Below, piece by piece: positions 35,222-47,006 of a stretch of DNA of 64,000 bases. The notes under the pieces are model-generated. The model searched no databases. It was not told the DNA's origin and worked only from the letters and a program-made list of their open reading frames with translations. A program made the translations under genes and the position numbers. Source of the stretch: Apoderus coryli (taxonomy: Eukaryota > Arthropoda > Insecta > Coleoptera > Attelabidae). The stretch covers positions 5,249,135 through 5,313,134 of the forward strand of contig OU452202.1 in assembly GCA_911728435.2 (NCBI GenBank), in the 5' to 3' direction. The stretch's first letter is position 1; every line of letters starts with the position of its first letter.

Positions 35222-35509
35222 TTATTTTATTATACAAAATAATTCTATGATGTGCAGGAAAAAATTTGTAATTCGCGAATACACAATACAGAGGTTAGGA
35301 TAATAGTTACATTTCACATTACTACATAGCCCCAGAGATAGGCAATAGGCGTAATGAGCGTCAACATGCGCAAATGTTCTAATCACTTGGCCGCCATCTT
35401 CTAGCTTAGGCTTACAGGGTATGGTCAAATTTCTTTTTGCGATACAAGTACCCTTCACAAATTGTAGATTAATAATTGCAAAAACAATTGATAACAATAA
35501 TTGTTGCAA
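35222..35509 (-). pseudogene. Possible small secreted Cys-rich ORF, no ATG
   Basis: The frame opens at a TTG right after a stop and reads a hydrophobic, signal-like segment (QQLLLSIVFAIINLQFVKG) then six Cys (TCIAKRNLTIPC; HYAYCLSLGLC; VKC; NLC). It might be one exon whose ATG lies in an unseen upstream exon (an AG precedes GGTACTTG), a gene relic, or chance. Lies 350 bp upstream of p115 on the same strand. Confidence 0.25.
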
Positions 35510-35689
35510 TTATTTACAGGACAGCATAAAAAGAAAACTAGTGTTGTTTCAGGTAACATTTAATATCGGAAATTTGAGATATTCATCATTTTTTACTACA
35601 TTAATTATTTATTGAATGAACGTAATAAAATAGATAAATTGAAGTCTAGGCGTTGTAAAAAATATAAAGTTTCAGATAAGCCTCACTTT

Positions 35690-36050
35690 TTAAGTGAATT
35701 TAGAGTATTGCAGCTGGAGTACGCCTGTTGTTTGGAACACTACCTACGGCCATTGTCTTAAATGCTACGGCATACTACATTCAACAAATATTGAGAGAAC
35801 CAACGTCGTTTCGCTAAGTTCCTCTGGTTTAGATCTGATGGAGTTTACCCAGTCATTGGGTTCCCTCACACCACTCCGCTGGGTCGTTTTAATCTGATAA
35901 CTTTGAGCACTAGGCAAGAATGTCACGCATTCATTTTACTTTTTAAGATCATAAATGGAATAGTTAATTGTCCAGAGGAGCGCACTACTGTATTCTCCTT
36001 TGTTTGTGATGTGTAATATCTGTAACACTGTGTCTGATTGTATTGATATT
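35690..36050 (+). pseudogene. CR1-like LINE C-terminal scrap
   Basis: Frames read LEY then VWNTTYGH, matching the LEYASAVWSP motif of the LINE at 28345-32390, then LTPLRWVVLI and, in another frame, a FLFKIINGIVNCPE-like stretch near 35935-35975. Several frameshifts. Between p115 and TOPBP1. Confidence 0.55.
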
Positions 36051-36258
36051 TTTAATTCTGGTTTGTCATGTATTAAACAAACAAGTAGATTGTGACATGA
36101 TCGTTTCTCCTTTTTTATATTTTATAAAATTAGAAAGGATATGGCTTCAAATAAAAATGCGACATTAATTAACAATTTTTGATTTATTTTATTAAAATAA
36201 ACACTACATTACCCTTAAATATCTTTAGTCTATCACGAAATACAAAAATTGTATAGTA

Positions 36259-36330
36259 AGTAAGAGTCAAAAACATCAAATCAGTAAGAGTCATAAACAT
36301 CAAATAAGTAAGAGTTAAAAACATCAAATC
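36259..36330 (+). repeat. Three-unit minisatellite, about 24 bp
   Basis: AGTAAGAGTCAAAAACATCA occurs three times with single changes, just 3' of the TOPBP1 stop codon on the far side of its likely 3' UTR. TTTATT (AATAAA on the minus strand) occurs around 36180-36190 and could serve as a TOPBP1 poly(A) signal. Confidence 0.7.
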
Positions 36331-36526
36331 AAATAAAATTCAGGTTGAGTACTGGCAACGTTTTGCGGTTTTTATTTTCACTCTCCATTTATTTACAAGA
36401 AGAAGCTTGAAAAAGAGAAATTAAAAACCGTGAAACGTCTTCACCAGGCTTGTTACAGAAATTCTTACTCCGTAATCGACGACTCCTCTTAAAAACCCTC
36501 AAATAAAATTAACATTTTAAAACAAC

Positions 36527-39500
36527 TCACTGCCTCTTTGCCGTGGTGTATTGTTGAAAAACCGGTAACACATAATCGTTGTGATCCACCATCATCCGCT
36601 GCAAATAATCGTTGATATACACAGTAGAAACACAAAAAATTCCTTGTTGCGCTAGCGGTATGTAATCATGAAGATCCGCTACAGACTTCTCCAGTAGACA
36701 ATGCGTTGCATGGACGGTATCCTCGAAGGGTGGACTGGAAAGAAATGAAACAATAGCATCATAACCTTTACGTCCTGAATTGCATAACCTGCAATGTAAG
36801 ACACCTACCTCACATTAACAATAACTCCTCCACCGGCTTCAATCACCCTTGATAAGGCCTCTTTCTTCTGTGAGACAATTATAGCCCGCATGTTGTGGAA
36901 AGCCCCATAGTTCCTTTGTCTTATCTCACGTCTCCAGAATGCTGGGAACTCTAGAGCACTATGTGGGATATTCTCCATGGAATTCGGATTACCAAATTCG
37001 AAATCTTCTTCCTAGAAACGTTCACAACTGTTAAACACCGCAGAAACGTTCCACTTTTTCTGCAGATACTTGGTGAGACTTGCGAAAGCTCGCAGTAAGG
37101 CGAAGCTTATGATTTCCCAAACTGAGGTCCATTGAAACCAAGTTTCAATATCGGATGGACTCAAATCCGAGGAATAAAGTGGCTGGGAATCGAAGCAATG
37201 TTTTGTTTTTGAAGTTTCATCGACTTTCTGTGAAGGCTGGCTAGACAGCACTGCCCCTTCAATCTCTCATCTATCGGAATTGAGTCCCTCAAACTTTTTC
37301 CTCTTCCCGCTATTGAAATTTGGCTCGAAGGGACGTCATTTTGGGAAATTCTTAAGCGTAACTCGCTGTGCGATTTCCCAAGGCACACGGAAACCCTAAC
37401 TTTGTCAGACCCTCACTTTGTCCACCAACTCAGCTCATTTTTGAGTGCTTCGACAAATCAATAAGCAAAGCACCACGGAAATATCGCTTGGATGTTGAAC
37501 TTGAAGCTGAGATAGAACAACTGGAACATTTTAATGGGAACCTTATACACTTTCTTCGAAACCTCTAGAACATTCGAATTACTTCGAGAAATACGCCAGA
37601 CTTTGCAAAAACGTTCCAGTTTTCCTGCAGGTAGTTCAGGCGAAACTTGCTGGTGCTTTGCAACATCTGAAACCTCGCAGTAACTCGAAGTTTATGGTTT
37701 CCCAAAATGAAGTCTATTAAAATCAAGTTTCAATATTGGATCGACTCAAATCCGAGGAATAAAAAGGCTTAGAGTAGAAGGAATGTTTTTGTTTTTTCGT
37801 TGACTTTCTGTGAAAACAGTTCCTTGCGAGCCTGGCAGACAGCACTGCCTCTTCAACCTCTTCATCTATCGGAATTGAGTGCCTCAAACCTTATCCTCTT
37901 CCCGCTATTGAAATTTGGCTCGAAGGTACGTCATTTTGGGAAATTCGTAAACGTAACGCGCTGTGCGACTTCCCAAGGCACATGCAAACCCTAAACCTTG
38001 CTAGACCATCGTGTTGTCCACCAACCCAGCCTCATTTTTGTGTGCCTCTACAAACCAATTAGCAAAGCACTACGGAAACGTCGCTTGAGGCTGAAAGAGG
38101 AAGACGTGAACATATTAATGGGTAACTGTTCGAAACATCTGGAAGATTCGAATTACCTCGAGAAAAATGCCAGCATCCGCGGATTTCTCCACATAATTCG
38201 CATGTAAAATCCATTTCCCTGCTGCAACGCTAGCCAGCGATTTCTCATTCTTTGTCAACTTCAAACAGATCAAATGCGTACTGTTGGGATCATAACTTTG
38301 GAGGTCAGACACCGTACCACCAAGTTGTTCAATTTTACCTACCAATCCGGTCCGGTGATCAGGATCCAAGCCGGATATCATGAAGATCCGACAACTGCTG
38401 CTAGTCTAAAACGGGAGAGCTTAATTAGCTTATACTTCAAGGCCACCCAGCTAAGATTTACCGTTTTATATTGACTCTCCATGTAATCCCAACCCACTGA
38501 GCATGGATCCGTTGATATGGGCTTGGAATAACTGTCTGGAAATTGCAACAGAAATTATGTTAAGTCGGTAAAGAGAGATGGAAAGTACTCGACCTGTCTC
38601 AGGCTTATAACTGGTCACAGTACTTCGTCTTTTGCTGGTGCTTACGGAGCTCCTCGCGATGATATCCTCCAGTTCCAACATTTTCGTTTCCAGAAATGTA
38701 TCATTGATGCTTATGTAGTTTTTCTAAAAAAATTTCACACACAAATTACTAGAGGATCTCTTGCCTCAAGCTATTGTTGTTTTTTTACCTTGACATCGTT
38801 GTTGTCATCCTCCATACAACCTGATGTTGCATCAGTACCGTTTTCCAATGATATCGAATCAATTTGTCCGGCGGCGTAATGTGAACTTTCACCTTCGTGA
38901 TTGTTTGGTGGATTGAACAGTTGTTTTTTCATTTTCTCAATGACTTTAGAAAGAGGCTGAACGAAATTATTATTAAATCAGAATAGAAATATCGCAACAG
39001 AAAAAGTTCAAATAATACTTACAGTACTATCCCTTCGAACGTTTCTTACAGGAGACGCACTTGGAAATGTATTGAGATAGACCAGCATCTCTTTCCTTTT
39101 CTTTTTATTTGTGTTTAAGCATGCAAATCGTTCTGGAAACGCATATAATACTTATCAATAACAGGATTACTACCCCCAAGCCATATTTCAACGTTGTTAA
39201 TGATTATCTAAGCTCGAAGGACCAATTGTTATAACAAAACAATATCTGTTAAACTGTACACTCCAAACAGATGGGACTATTCCCCATTGGACACAGAAAC
39301 CTTCAGAAAGACACTGCGGTCAAGAAATCAGTGTTCAACGAAAGTAAATAAAAAGAGTCGAGGTGGCTCATAAGGCCAACTTTATAACAGAATTTTTCCA
39401 ACTACATTCTTTTTTTTTTCTTGGGGTGTTGGTGCCAACACACCAAGAAAAATAGAGAAAAAAAAATTGATATACAAGGTTCAAGAAAATAAAGCAAATT

Positions 39501-42500
39501 TAACTCTGAAAGATGGCAACATGTCCCCATTAGAACCAAGAGAACCTTCAGAAAGACCCTGCGATCAATGAATCAGACCTCAACGTGTTGTATAATGACT
39601 AAAAGAATTGACAAAGGCTCGAAGGGTCAATTTTTCGTCAGAAAGACACTGCAGTGAATAAATCAGTTATCAATGAAAATATTGTGTTGGTTCGCGACTA
39701 AAAAATATTACCGAAGACTCGAAAGGTCAATTTTTTAATAGAGTAATTTTTCTATAACTATACACTCTGACAGATGGCAGTCCTCAACGTCTTGTATCGC
39801 GACTAAAAAAAATTGAAAAAGGCTCGAAGGGTCAATTATTCTTCAGAAAGACACTGCGATGAATAAATCAGTTGAAATGAATGTCTTCTGCGTTGGTTCG
39901 CGACTAAAAAATATTGACAAAGCCCCGAAGAGTCAATTTTTATAATCTACGAAAAGATCCAACTTACCATACGGTGTATCCGGTGTCTTAGGATTCCAGC
40001 GATCGTACACACGTGGACTATCAATCGGTGAAGCTAAAGGTGCTGCTTCCACATCCTGATTCTCTTCTGTTCCACCCGATAATGTTTTGCGCTGTAAAAT
40101 CCCTTGGGCGCGAGCTTTCTCCAACACTTTATTGATTGGTGTAATTTGACTACAAGAAAAAATAGACATGGATGGTTGGAACACTTCCAATTTGCAGAGT
40201 TAAAAAACTAACCTCTGCATGGATCGTCGTCCCGCTATCGCCCTATGTACTGTCATCGGAGTTTTTGCAACATTCTCATCACAATTTGGTTCAATTTGCC
40301 GCAAAGGTGAGTTGATTTCCACTTGTTTCCCATCGACATTTCGTAGTTGTTCCTCCGCCGTTGTTTTATTCTCCTTCAATTCTTCAACTGAAGATTTTGA
40401 TGTATTTCTGGGGTTACTAATCGAAGAACTGTCATTTTCTGGTTTCCGGCCAGTTATAGCACATTCCAGGAGCCATTCGTGTGTTATTAGTGGTACACCC
40501 CATTTGCGAGCTGCCTCGTATTTTTTACCACTTTGCTCTTGAGTCACTAGATGAGTACAGCCCAACAGATCTGGAATTGACAGTAAAAAAACGTCAAATG
40601 TGCCTGAGAAACGCGGAGGAAATAACTCCGCTCATTATTGACGACAACATCAACGGATGCTTTGGATCTGCTGCAAAAAAGATGAAATGAAGTGAACGAG
40701 AAAGAATTCTGTCAGCAGCAACCGTTTGAAGACCTGATCATCAAAGATTCTGAGAAAATGAAGAGAATATGTTTGTTGAGTTAGAACTTTGTCGAGAATC
40801 TGAAAACTTAAAACACTGGAAATCAACTCAACCCTAAAAGAATGAGGCAGATGTGCATGAGGTTTTGACTTGAAATTGAGAATTTGAGGCATATAATGAG
40901 GACAAAGCGGATGTTTGTTGAGTCAGGACGGATGTAACGAAGTTACTTTTTTCCGTCTTAAACCTACAATGTAACTTTTATTTTCCGTTTTGATTCCACA
41001 CTGGCAATTCTATTTTCCGTTTTCCTTTTTAATATATTTCACGTAATTCCGAAAATCGACTAAGTGGGGACCACTCTGGGGTGTATAAATACGAGCTGTG
41101 AGCACACAAGTAGTCAATAGCAAGCAGCCGCAGTAGCAGTGGTGCAGTGGTCGTGAATCAAGTGAGTAGAGGAACCGTCCAGCAGCAACGAGGTTGGAAA
41201 CGGCCGAGGTGGTGAACCAGAAAGTAATTGTATTCTATGCGGACCAGTACAGGATAAGGGTGAGTGTGTATAAACGTGGTGAGTGGAAACGAGTAAGTAG
41301 AAAGTGTTAGACCGAGGGCTCTGAGAGTGACGTTAAAGAGGGTTCAGCGTGTCTGGACATCCCGAGTGCCGGCATGGACCTTCCCGAGGTGGTCGCTTGT
41401 GTCTGTCAAAGCTACGGCGACATTCATAAATTCATAAGAGCCTTGCCTGCGGTGTCCTACTTATCCTTCTCGGTGCTACGTCAGGCATCCCAACTATACT
41501 GTGCGGGGTTGTCCTGTGCAGTCGGCGTGGACCCTGCCGCTGGCTTGTTGGATCTGCCTACGCTACGACGGCGGACTCACGTAGCCTTCTGGTGTGTACA
41601 CCTTACCCTAACCAGGGATAACTCGAAGCGCTGCGCGTCAGCTGTTCGGAAGGACTGGACCCTGCCGCTCGCTTGTGTCGTCTGCCTATGCCACGGCGGC
41701 GGATTCAAACTGGCTTTCTGGAATTACTATCTCCACGTTAGTTACCCGGTGTCCGTGCAGCATACCACGTAAAAAAACTGTCGCCCGAGGAACAAACCGC
41801 CGTGGAACAAGTTAAACGCCAGCCAGTAACGAACCCAACCCGAACCAAGAATGACTGTTGAGATTCTGTAGGCAGATGTGCATGAAAACAGAATATTTGT
41901 TGAGTCGGGACGGAGAATTACTCAAAATTGTTGAGAATCTGACAAATTAAAACACTGGGAATCGTCTCAACACTAAAAGGATTAAGCAGATGTGCAAGAA
42001 TTTCAGCCATATAATGAGGATGTGTGTTGAGTCAGGACGGAGAATGACTCAACGGAGAATGTCTCAAAACTGTTGAGAGTCTGGACAATTAAAACACTGG
42101 GAATCACCTCAACCCTAAAATAATGAGGGAGATGTGCATGGGGATTTCAGGTGAAATAATTGGAAATTTTAGGTATATAATGACAACAAAACATAATGTT
42201 TGCGTCAGGACGATGAATGACTCAAAATTGTTGAGCATCTGAAAATGTAAAATCCTGGGAATCGCCCTAACCCTAAAAAAATGAGGAGATTTGCCTGAGA
42301 GTTTGAGTTGAAATAATTGAGAATTTGAGGCATATAATGAACACAAAACAGGATGTTTATTGAGTCGGGACGGAGAGTGACTCAAATTGTCGAAAATCTA
42401 TAAAATCAGGATACATGGGAGTCACCAACTCTAAAACGATGAAGAAGGTTCGCATAAGGCTGTTTGGCGTAAGGCGTAAAAAGATTCAAATAGAGTTTTA

Positions 42501-45500
42501 AGGAGAGGAAAAACAGCACCCTGAGTAACTCAAAATATAATGGTTACCCGCTGCACAAGTTCTGTCAAGTATTCCTCCAGTAAACGTCGCCATATTTGAA
42601 CAATCGGCCAGGAATAAGGGAAGAACATTAGACAAATTATAAACACCCTCCGCTGGACTTATAGTGTAGGATCAAGCAAACGGACAGTGATAGAAACATC
42701 GAAAAGCATGTAAAGGACAACAGAAAAATTCCTTTATGGTTCAGTGCAAAGGTTAGACCTGAAGATCTGTCATTATGTCGTCGTAACAAAAGAGAAGAAA
42801 ACAGATGAACAGGGGAGGTAAAATAGGAACTAATGGAGCGGGAAGAAGGGATTAAGGAAGGCCATGACATCATGAGGAAAGGATAGACATCACGATGGGG
42901 GAGATGGCAAGGGACATGGAGGGTTGATGGCTGTTTCCAGGGAAGAAGAAGGGAGTAACCTGAAAGAGATAATTTAGATCTTTAATTACCGTCTGCAGGG
43001 TGGGAATATCTGGAAAAAGCATTCTGGAAAACCCCGCCCAACTCAATGATAACATCCTTCAAAAAAGTCCGCTCCATATTCACGTAACCACTCACAGATA
43101 TTACGCAATTAGCTAACGGTCGTTTATGGCCAGCAAACAGAACCGGTTGGTGATAATAGCTGATGTCCACAATTAGTTTTTCCTGGTGGACACACTCATA
43201 CACCCAATATTTCGTTAAAATTTGTAAGCCATCTTCAGACGTGCGGTTTCGGTAGCTCGGTGGGACAATCAGTATGTTCGCACCTGAAAACATGATAATA
43301 AACATTGAATCCTTAGCTAAGGCACTTGAAATTCACCCTTCAACTCTTCACTGGCTAAAATCACACCACCAACATCGGTAATCAACGATTCAATCTGATC
43401 GACTTCGTCTGCAGGCAATTCACGCAACACAAACTTCAAACCAACGTAATAATTAAGCTTAGTGCTGCCTTGATCGTGTTCCTCCTCCTGTCCTTGGGAC
43501 AAACTCTCCTTATCCATACCAACACGACCCTCGTTACTATTCGAACTGTTCGGTAGTTGAATATGGTCTTCATTTGCTTTCTGAACGTTAAACGATTGAG
43601 AGAAATTGTTCTCAGCTAACGCTGCCAAAGTATTTCGCCCTGGTAAGAAAATCTCATCCTGTGTCGATAGATCCTTACAGGCAGCTATGGTGTTATTTAC
43701 CAATTCACGTGATGTGTTCGTAATGGCTTTCTCAACCCTTAAGAGACTGAGACCCTGAAAATCGATAAAAAATTTGAATAAAAAAAACTCTGAACATATC
43801 AACTTTTCTTCTGTCTCAATGTGACCTCTTCCTTAATTCCGCGTTGTTTTCATTCCTAACGACGGTTAAGTTCTTGTTCTTCCTCAATTCCGTGTTGTTT
43901 TCATTCCTAACGTCGTTTTAAGTTCTTGCTCTTCCTCAATTTTGCATCCCATGGACGTTTAAGTTCTTGGTCTTCCTCATGTCCGCGTTGTCTTGGTTCC
44001 TATCGACGCCGACGGTTCAGTTCTTGTTCTTCCCTGGAACTTAACACGTTTTTTGTCGTCCTCAATTTTGAGTTGTTTTCATTCGTAGTTACTTTACAGT
44101 ACTTGTTCACCCTCAATTCCGCGTTGTTTTTATTCCCAACAGCTTAAAAGTTTTGATCTTCCTCAATTCAGCGTTGTTCTCATTCCTATCGACTTCCTCC
44201 ATGTCGCGTTATTTTTTTCCTTATTCTCTACGGCAATCACAAATCCACCAAAATACACGTAAAGTCACACCTCACAATAGCGGTAAATAATCTTTGCACT
44301 ATCACTGTTACATTAAATTCTCACGTTCACGTATCACAATTACAAATAAAACCCTAAACTGGCACCAGGTAAGTGTTTATATAATTATTTTGGGGCTGTC
44401 GTAAAGAGACAGTCGAGCCGCACAACAAATTATAAGACTCAAAACAAATAAAGACACATACCATCTTACTTAGCGGCGATCCCACTTTCTTCTTCCCTTC
44501 CCCATTTCCACTATGATCGCTTAATCGACGACTATTATCGTCCACATCAGTAGCAACATGAACCAAATACGGCTCCTCGGTCACGGGTTGCTGTGCCGTC
44601 ACCGAATCCAGGAACCAATTCAAATTCACCACACAAAACGTACTTTGTTGCGCGAAAACATCTTTCAACTCCGGATGGGACAGATCACCGACAATCACGT
44701 GCGTTACACGATCTGAAAGAGTGCTGTAACGCGTTGCACCACTCAGGTTTAAGGGTTTGCGCAGCTTTTCCAATTCGTCTTCTTTAAACCCCACCAAATA
44801 CACCTGTGGAAAGAATTGTAAGTACCTGTTATGTTCGGTAGGTAAGGATTTAGTCTTACCGAGCATCCATCAAGGCACTGTCCACTTTGTTTCACTTTTT
44901 TACAGTCGATTTCATGGATAAGTTGATCATAACCTTTTCTTTTAACACTACTGACCGGAGAATCAATCCCAGTCATCATAGAGGTCCCTACCGTGTTGTT
45001 AATGGTACTTCTTCGGCTGGCATCATCAGGGTCGATTGCACTCAAAATTGAGAAGTCTGGACCAGGGACATCAGGGCAATTTTGCTTTAACGGTGTCGAA
45101 GTACCTTTTTTGACTTTATAATCATCAGTTAATCGCGAATAACCCACTTGGATGCTGTCATAGATCCATTCCGGTGTAACACATTTGATGTTGGGTTGAC
45201 TACGAGCTGCTTTATACTTTTCACTGGAAGTTCCGTGAGTCTCGTGGCAAACCAAGATATCCGTATTTTTTAATCGGAGATTTTCAGTGAATTTCCCACC
45301 ATTTGCATTTACTACTTCCGCTAGATGTTGCCGTTCTGTAATATCTTTAATACCAGTTGAAGAAATGATTAAGTTTTGAAACGGGAGACATCGATGGGTT
45401 GTTTGAAACTCTGCATCGTTAGCATGCACATTTCGCACCCGACTCTCGTTCCACAATGCATCAATAAATGTCGGTAACACAATTTTTAAACCGTTCTTGG

Positions 45501-46168
45501 CAGCAGCCTAAAGAATATTAGGTACGTAACACCTGAAATTCTTCTCAATGTTATACTATACTACTTACAATGTATTTGGCTGATCTACTGGAATTAGTGA
45601 TTAAATGCGTTGTTTGAGGTATTAGTATACTAGAATAAAAGCCACCCATTAACTGTACTTTACTTTGAACCTCTTCTTTGGTATCCTTTAACATATTTGA
45701 ACACGATACCACACAATTATACATTGCAACATTATTCATCGGGTATAAAAACAAAGGTATCGGTTTATTCTCTGTAAGACATACTAGGAATGCCAGAGGA
45801 CCTAAAATACTAAAAAAACAAAAAAACTTTTTAAATACGTAATCATAATGTGAGCTACTGACGCGCATTTGGTTTCGATTAGTTGGCTGTAATCTTTATT
45901 CGGAGTTATGTTATCGAATATCAGATACACATGTTTCCCTAATTCATCGAGGTTTATATCTGATTTTTTACACCAGGAATATTCTTTGACTTTTACAAGA
46001 TCCTTACAGGCCTGAAACAGAAGTTAATATAATATAGAGTAATAACAATGCTTATTATAGCTGTATAATATAAATACATACGGTAAAAGCATCTTGCATT
46101 AGCTGCGATGCTTCATTTGGATCGCTTTGTTTATTTGATAAAATAAACTTTACGCAAATATTATCCAT
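36527..46168 (-). CDS. TOPBP1: DNA topoisomerase 2-binding protein 1 (TOPBP1/mus101), 16 exons, 1286 aa
   Basis: Nuclear multi-BRCT scaffold; relatives activate ATR and bring replication-start factors together. Exons (minus): 46168-46082, 46011-45863, 45809-45569, 45507-44860, 44803-44462, 43754-43337, 43283-42990, 40570-40213, 40149-39968, 39132-39023, 38956-38789, 38723-38594, 38535-38462, 38405-38157, 37011-36809, 36734-36527. All are GT-AG and in phase; total 3861 nt. BRCT0 and BRCT1 (residues 1-185), BRCT2 (190-290, FQNLIISSTGI; WIYDSIQVGY), BRCT3 (376-460, DRVTHVIVGD), BRCT4 (about 590-680), BRCT5 (about 690-785, LGCTHLVTQE; WLLECAITGRK), and a C-terminal BRCT7/8 pair (1071-1286, LASVAAGKWILH). 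I could not see a clear BRCT6. Exon 2 uses a GTCAGT donor; exon 3 was set at the acceptor that yields ILGPLAFLVC. Confidence 0.95.
37012..38156 (-). repeat. Tandem duplication filling TOPBP1 intron 14
   Basis: Two direct copies of about 575-595 bp (about 37012-37590 and 37591-38156). Shared blocks: GACTCAAATCCGAGGAATAA, CATCTATCGGAATTGAGT, CCTCTTCCCGCTATTGAAAT and CGTCATTTTGGGAAATTC. The distal copy also carries a version of the last bases of exon 14 and its 5' splice site (see findings). Confidence 0.8.
39200..39950 (-). repeat. Degenerate tandem repeat in TOPBP1 intron 9
   Basis: Repeated blocks TTCAGAAAGACACTGCG[AG]T, GAATAAATCAGTT, CGCGACTAAAAAATATTG and GGCTCGAAGGGTCAATTTTT occur four to five times at irregular spacing. 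Non-coding. Confidence 0.7.
40690..42430 (-). repeat. Minisatellite of about 130-160 bp in TOPBP1 intron 7
   Basis: Units share AAAACACTGGGAATC, CTCAACCCTAAAA, GAGGCAGATGTGCATGA, TTTGAGGCATATAATGA and TTGAGTCAGGACGGAGAATG. Clear unit starts near 40812, 41949, 42089 and 42250. The array is split by an unrelated GC-richer block at about 40931-41858. Confidence 0.75.
40931..41858 (+). mobile_element. GC-rich insert with a TATA box, possible solo LTR
   Basis: Inserted between GTCAGGACGGA and GAATGACT, which are contiguous in intact units of the host minisatellite. It starts TGTAACGAAG and ends CCGAACCA. TATAAATACGAGC at about 41084 is followed by a promoter-proximal-looking stretch. A 132-aa frame (41374-41772, MDLPEVVACVCQ) shows no recognised domain. 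No clean target duplication was found, so LTR identity is a guess. Confidence 0.35.
43805..44215 (-). repeat. Minisatellite of about 60 bp in TOPBP1 intron 5
   Basis: Six or seven diverged units built on CTTCCTCAATTCCGCGTTGTTTTCATTCCTAACGAC-type sequence (quoted in part: GCGTTGTTTTCATTCCTA) alternating with AAGTTCTTGTTCTTCC. Confidence 0.75.
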
Positions 46169-46922
46169 TTTTCTTACATATAAGAATAGACCGCTTTTTT
46201 TTATTTGGCGGATTTTCAAACCGCGAAATAATTTAATATTGACCTGTCATTTTTGTATTTGACATAATGGTTATTCTTTCGTAGTGAAGAAGAATATCCG
46301 AACAAGCTCCTCATAAGTGAGGACCTCAGAAAAATAATTATTTTTCTGAGGTGAGGACATTTAAATATTGAATAGTCTTTTAAAGACAATGATTCCAATG
46401 ATTGAATTGAAAGAAGAAGAAAGGAACGTGCATGACAGACAGGTAAACCTACTTTTAGCCATTCCTGATTATTATTGAATCTTCATTTTTGCCGTTACAT
46501 TTAAATCTAAAGGAAAAAAAACGGTTAATTATTGTATTTGTGGTCCAACACGAAAAGAAGACATTTCTTCTGTATAGGGTTATTCTTTCGTACTGAACCT
46601 TAGATTAGTTAAGAGAGGGGATACAGCACCGTCGTATATCTGAATGCACAGCAAGTGTTACGCTTTTAATGCGGTGGCCATTTTTTATGTGTCAAACAAA
46701 CAGAAAACGATGTGTGCATTTTTGATGATTTTATTTGTGAAAAGTGGGAATAGAAATATATTTTGTATATCAATAAAAGGGTACGTTGTATGGCGTTTGG
46801 ATACCCAAGTATTAAAAATATTAATCATCAAAATTAAATAAAATTTCAAAAATATATCACATAAGTTATGTATGTTACGCCTCGGAATCTAAGCACAGAA
46901 ATCTTATATTATATATATAGTA
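46169..46922. promoter_or_regulatory. Upstream region of TOPBP1
   Basis: The TOPBP1 start codon is at 46168. The next 750 bp should hold its promoter. No gene, TATA box or recognised element; a short inverted repeat TGAGGACCTCAG...CTGAGGTGAGGAC lies near 46318-46350. Confidence 0.35.
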
Positions 46923-47006
46923 TATAGACCACCCACAGGAAACTTACAAGAGTTTTTTATAAAAATAGAAGCATTATTAAATAATATTTTTAGACCTAAC
47001 AGAAAA

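Noticed and set aside
41374..41772. 132-aa ORF taken as a gene
   Set aside because: Lies in an insert within a TOPBP1 intron, no recognised domain, and the GC-rich composition makes a long chance frame likely.
45801..45808. Alternative TOPBP1 exon 3 acceptor (TTTTAG before GTCCTC)
   Set aside because: It breaks the reading phase with exon 2; the upstream acceptor gives ILGPLAFLVC in frame.
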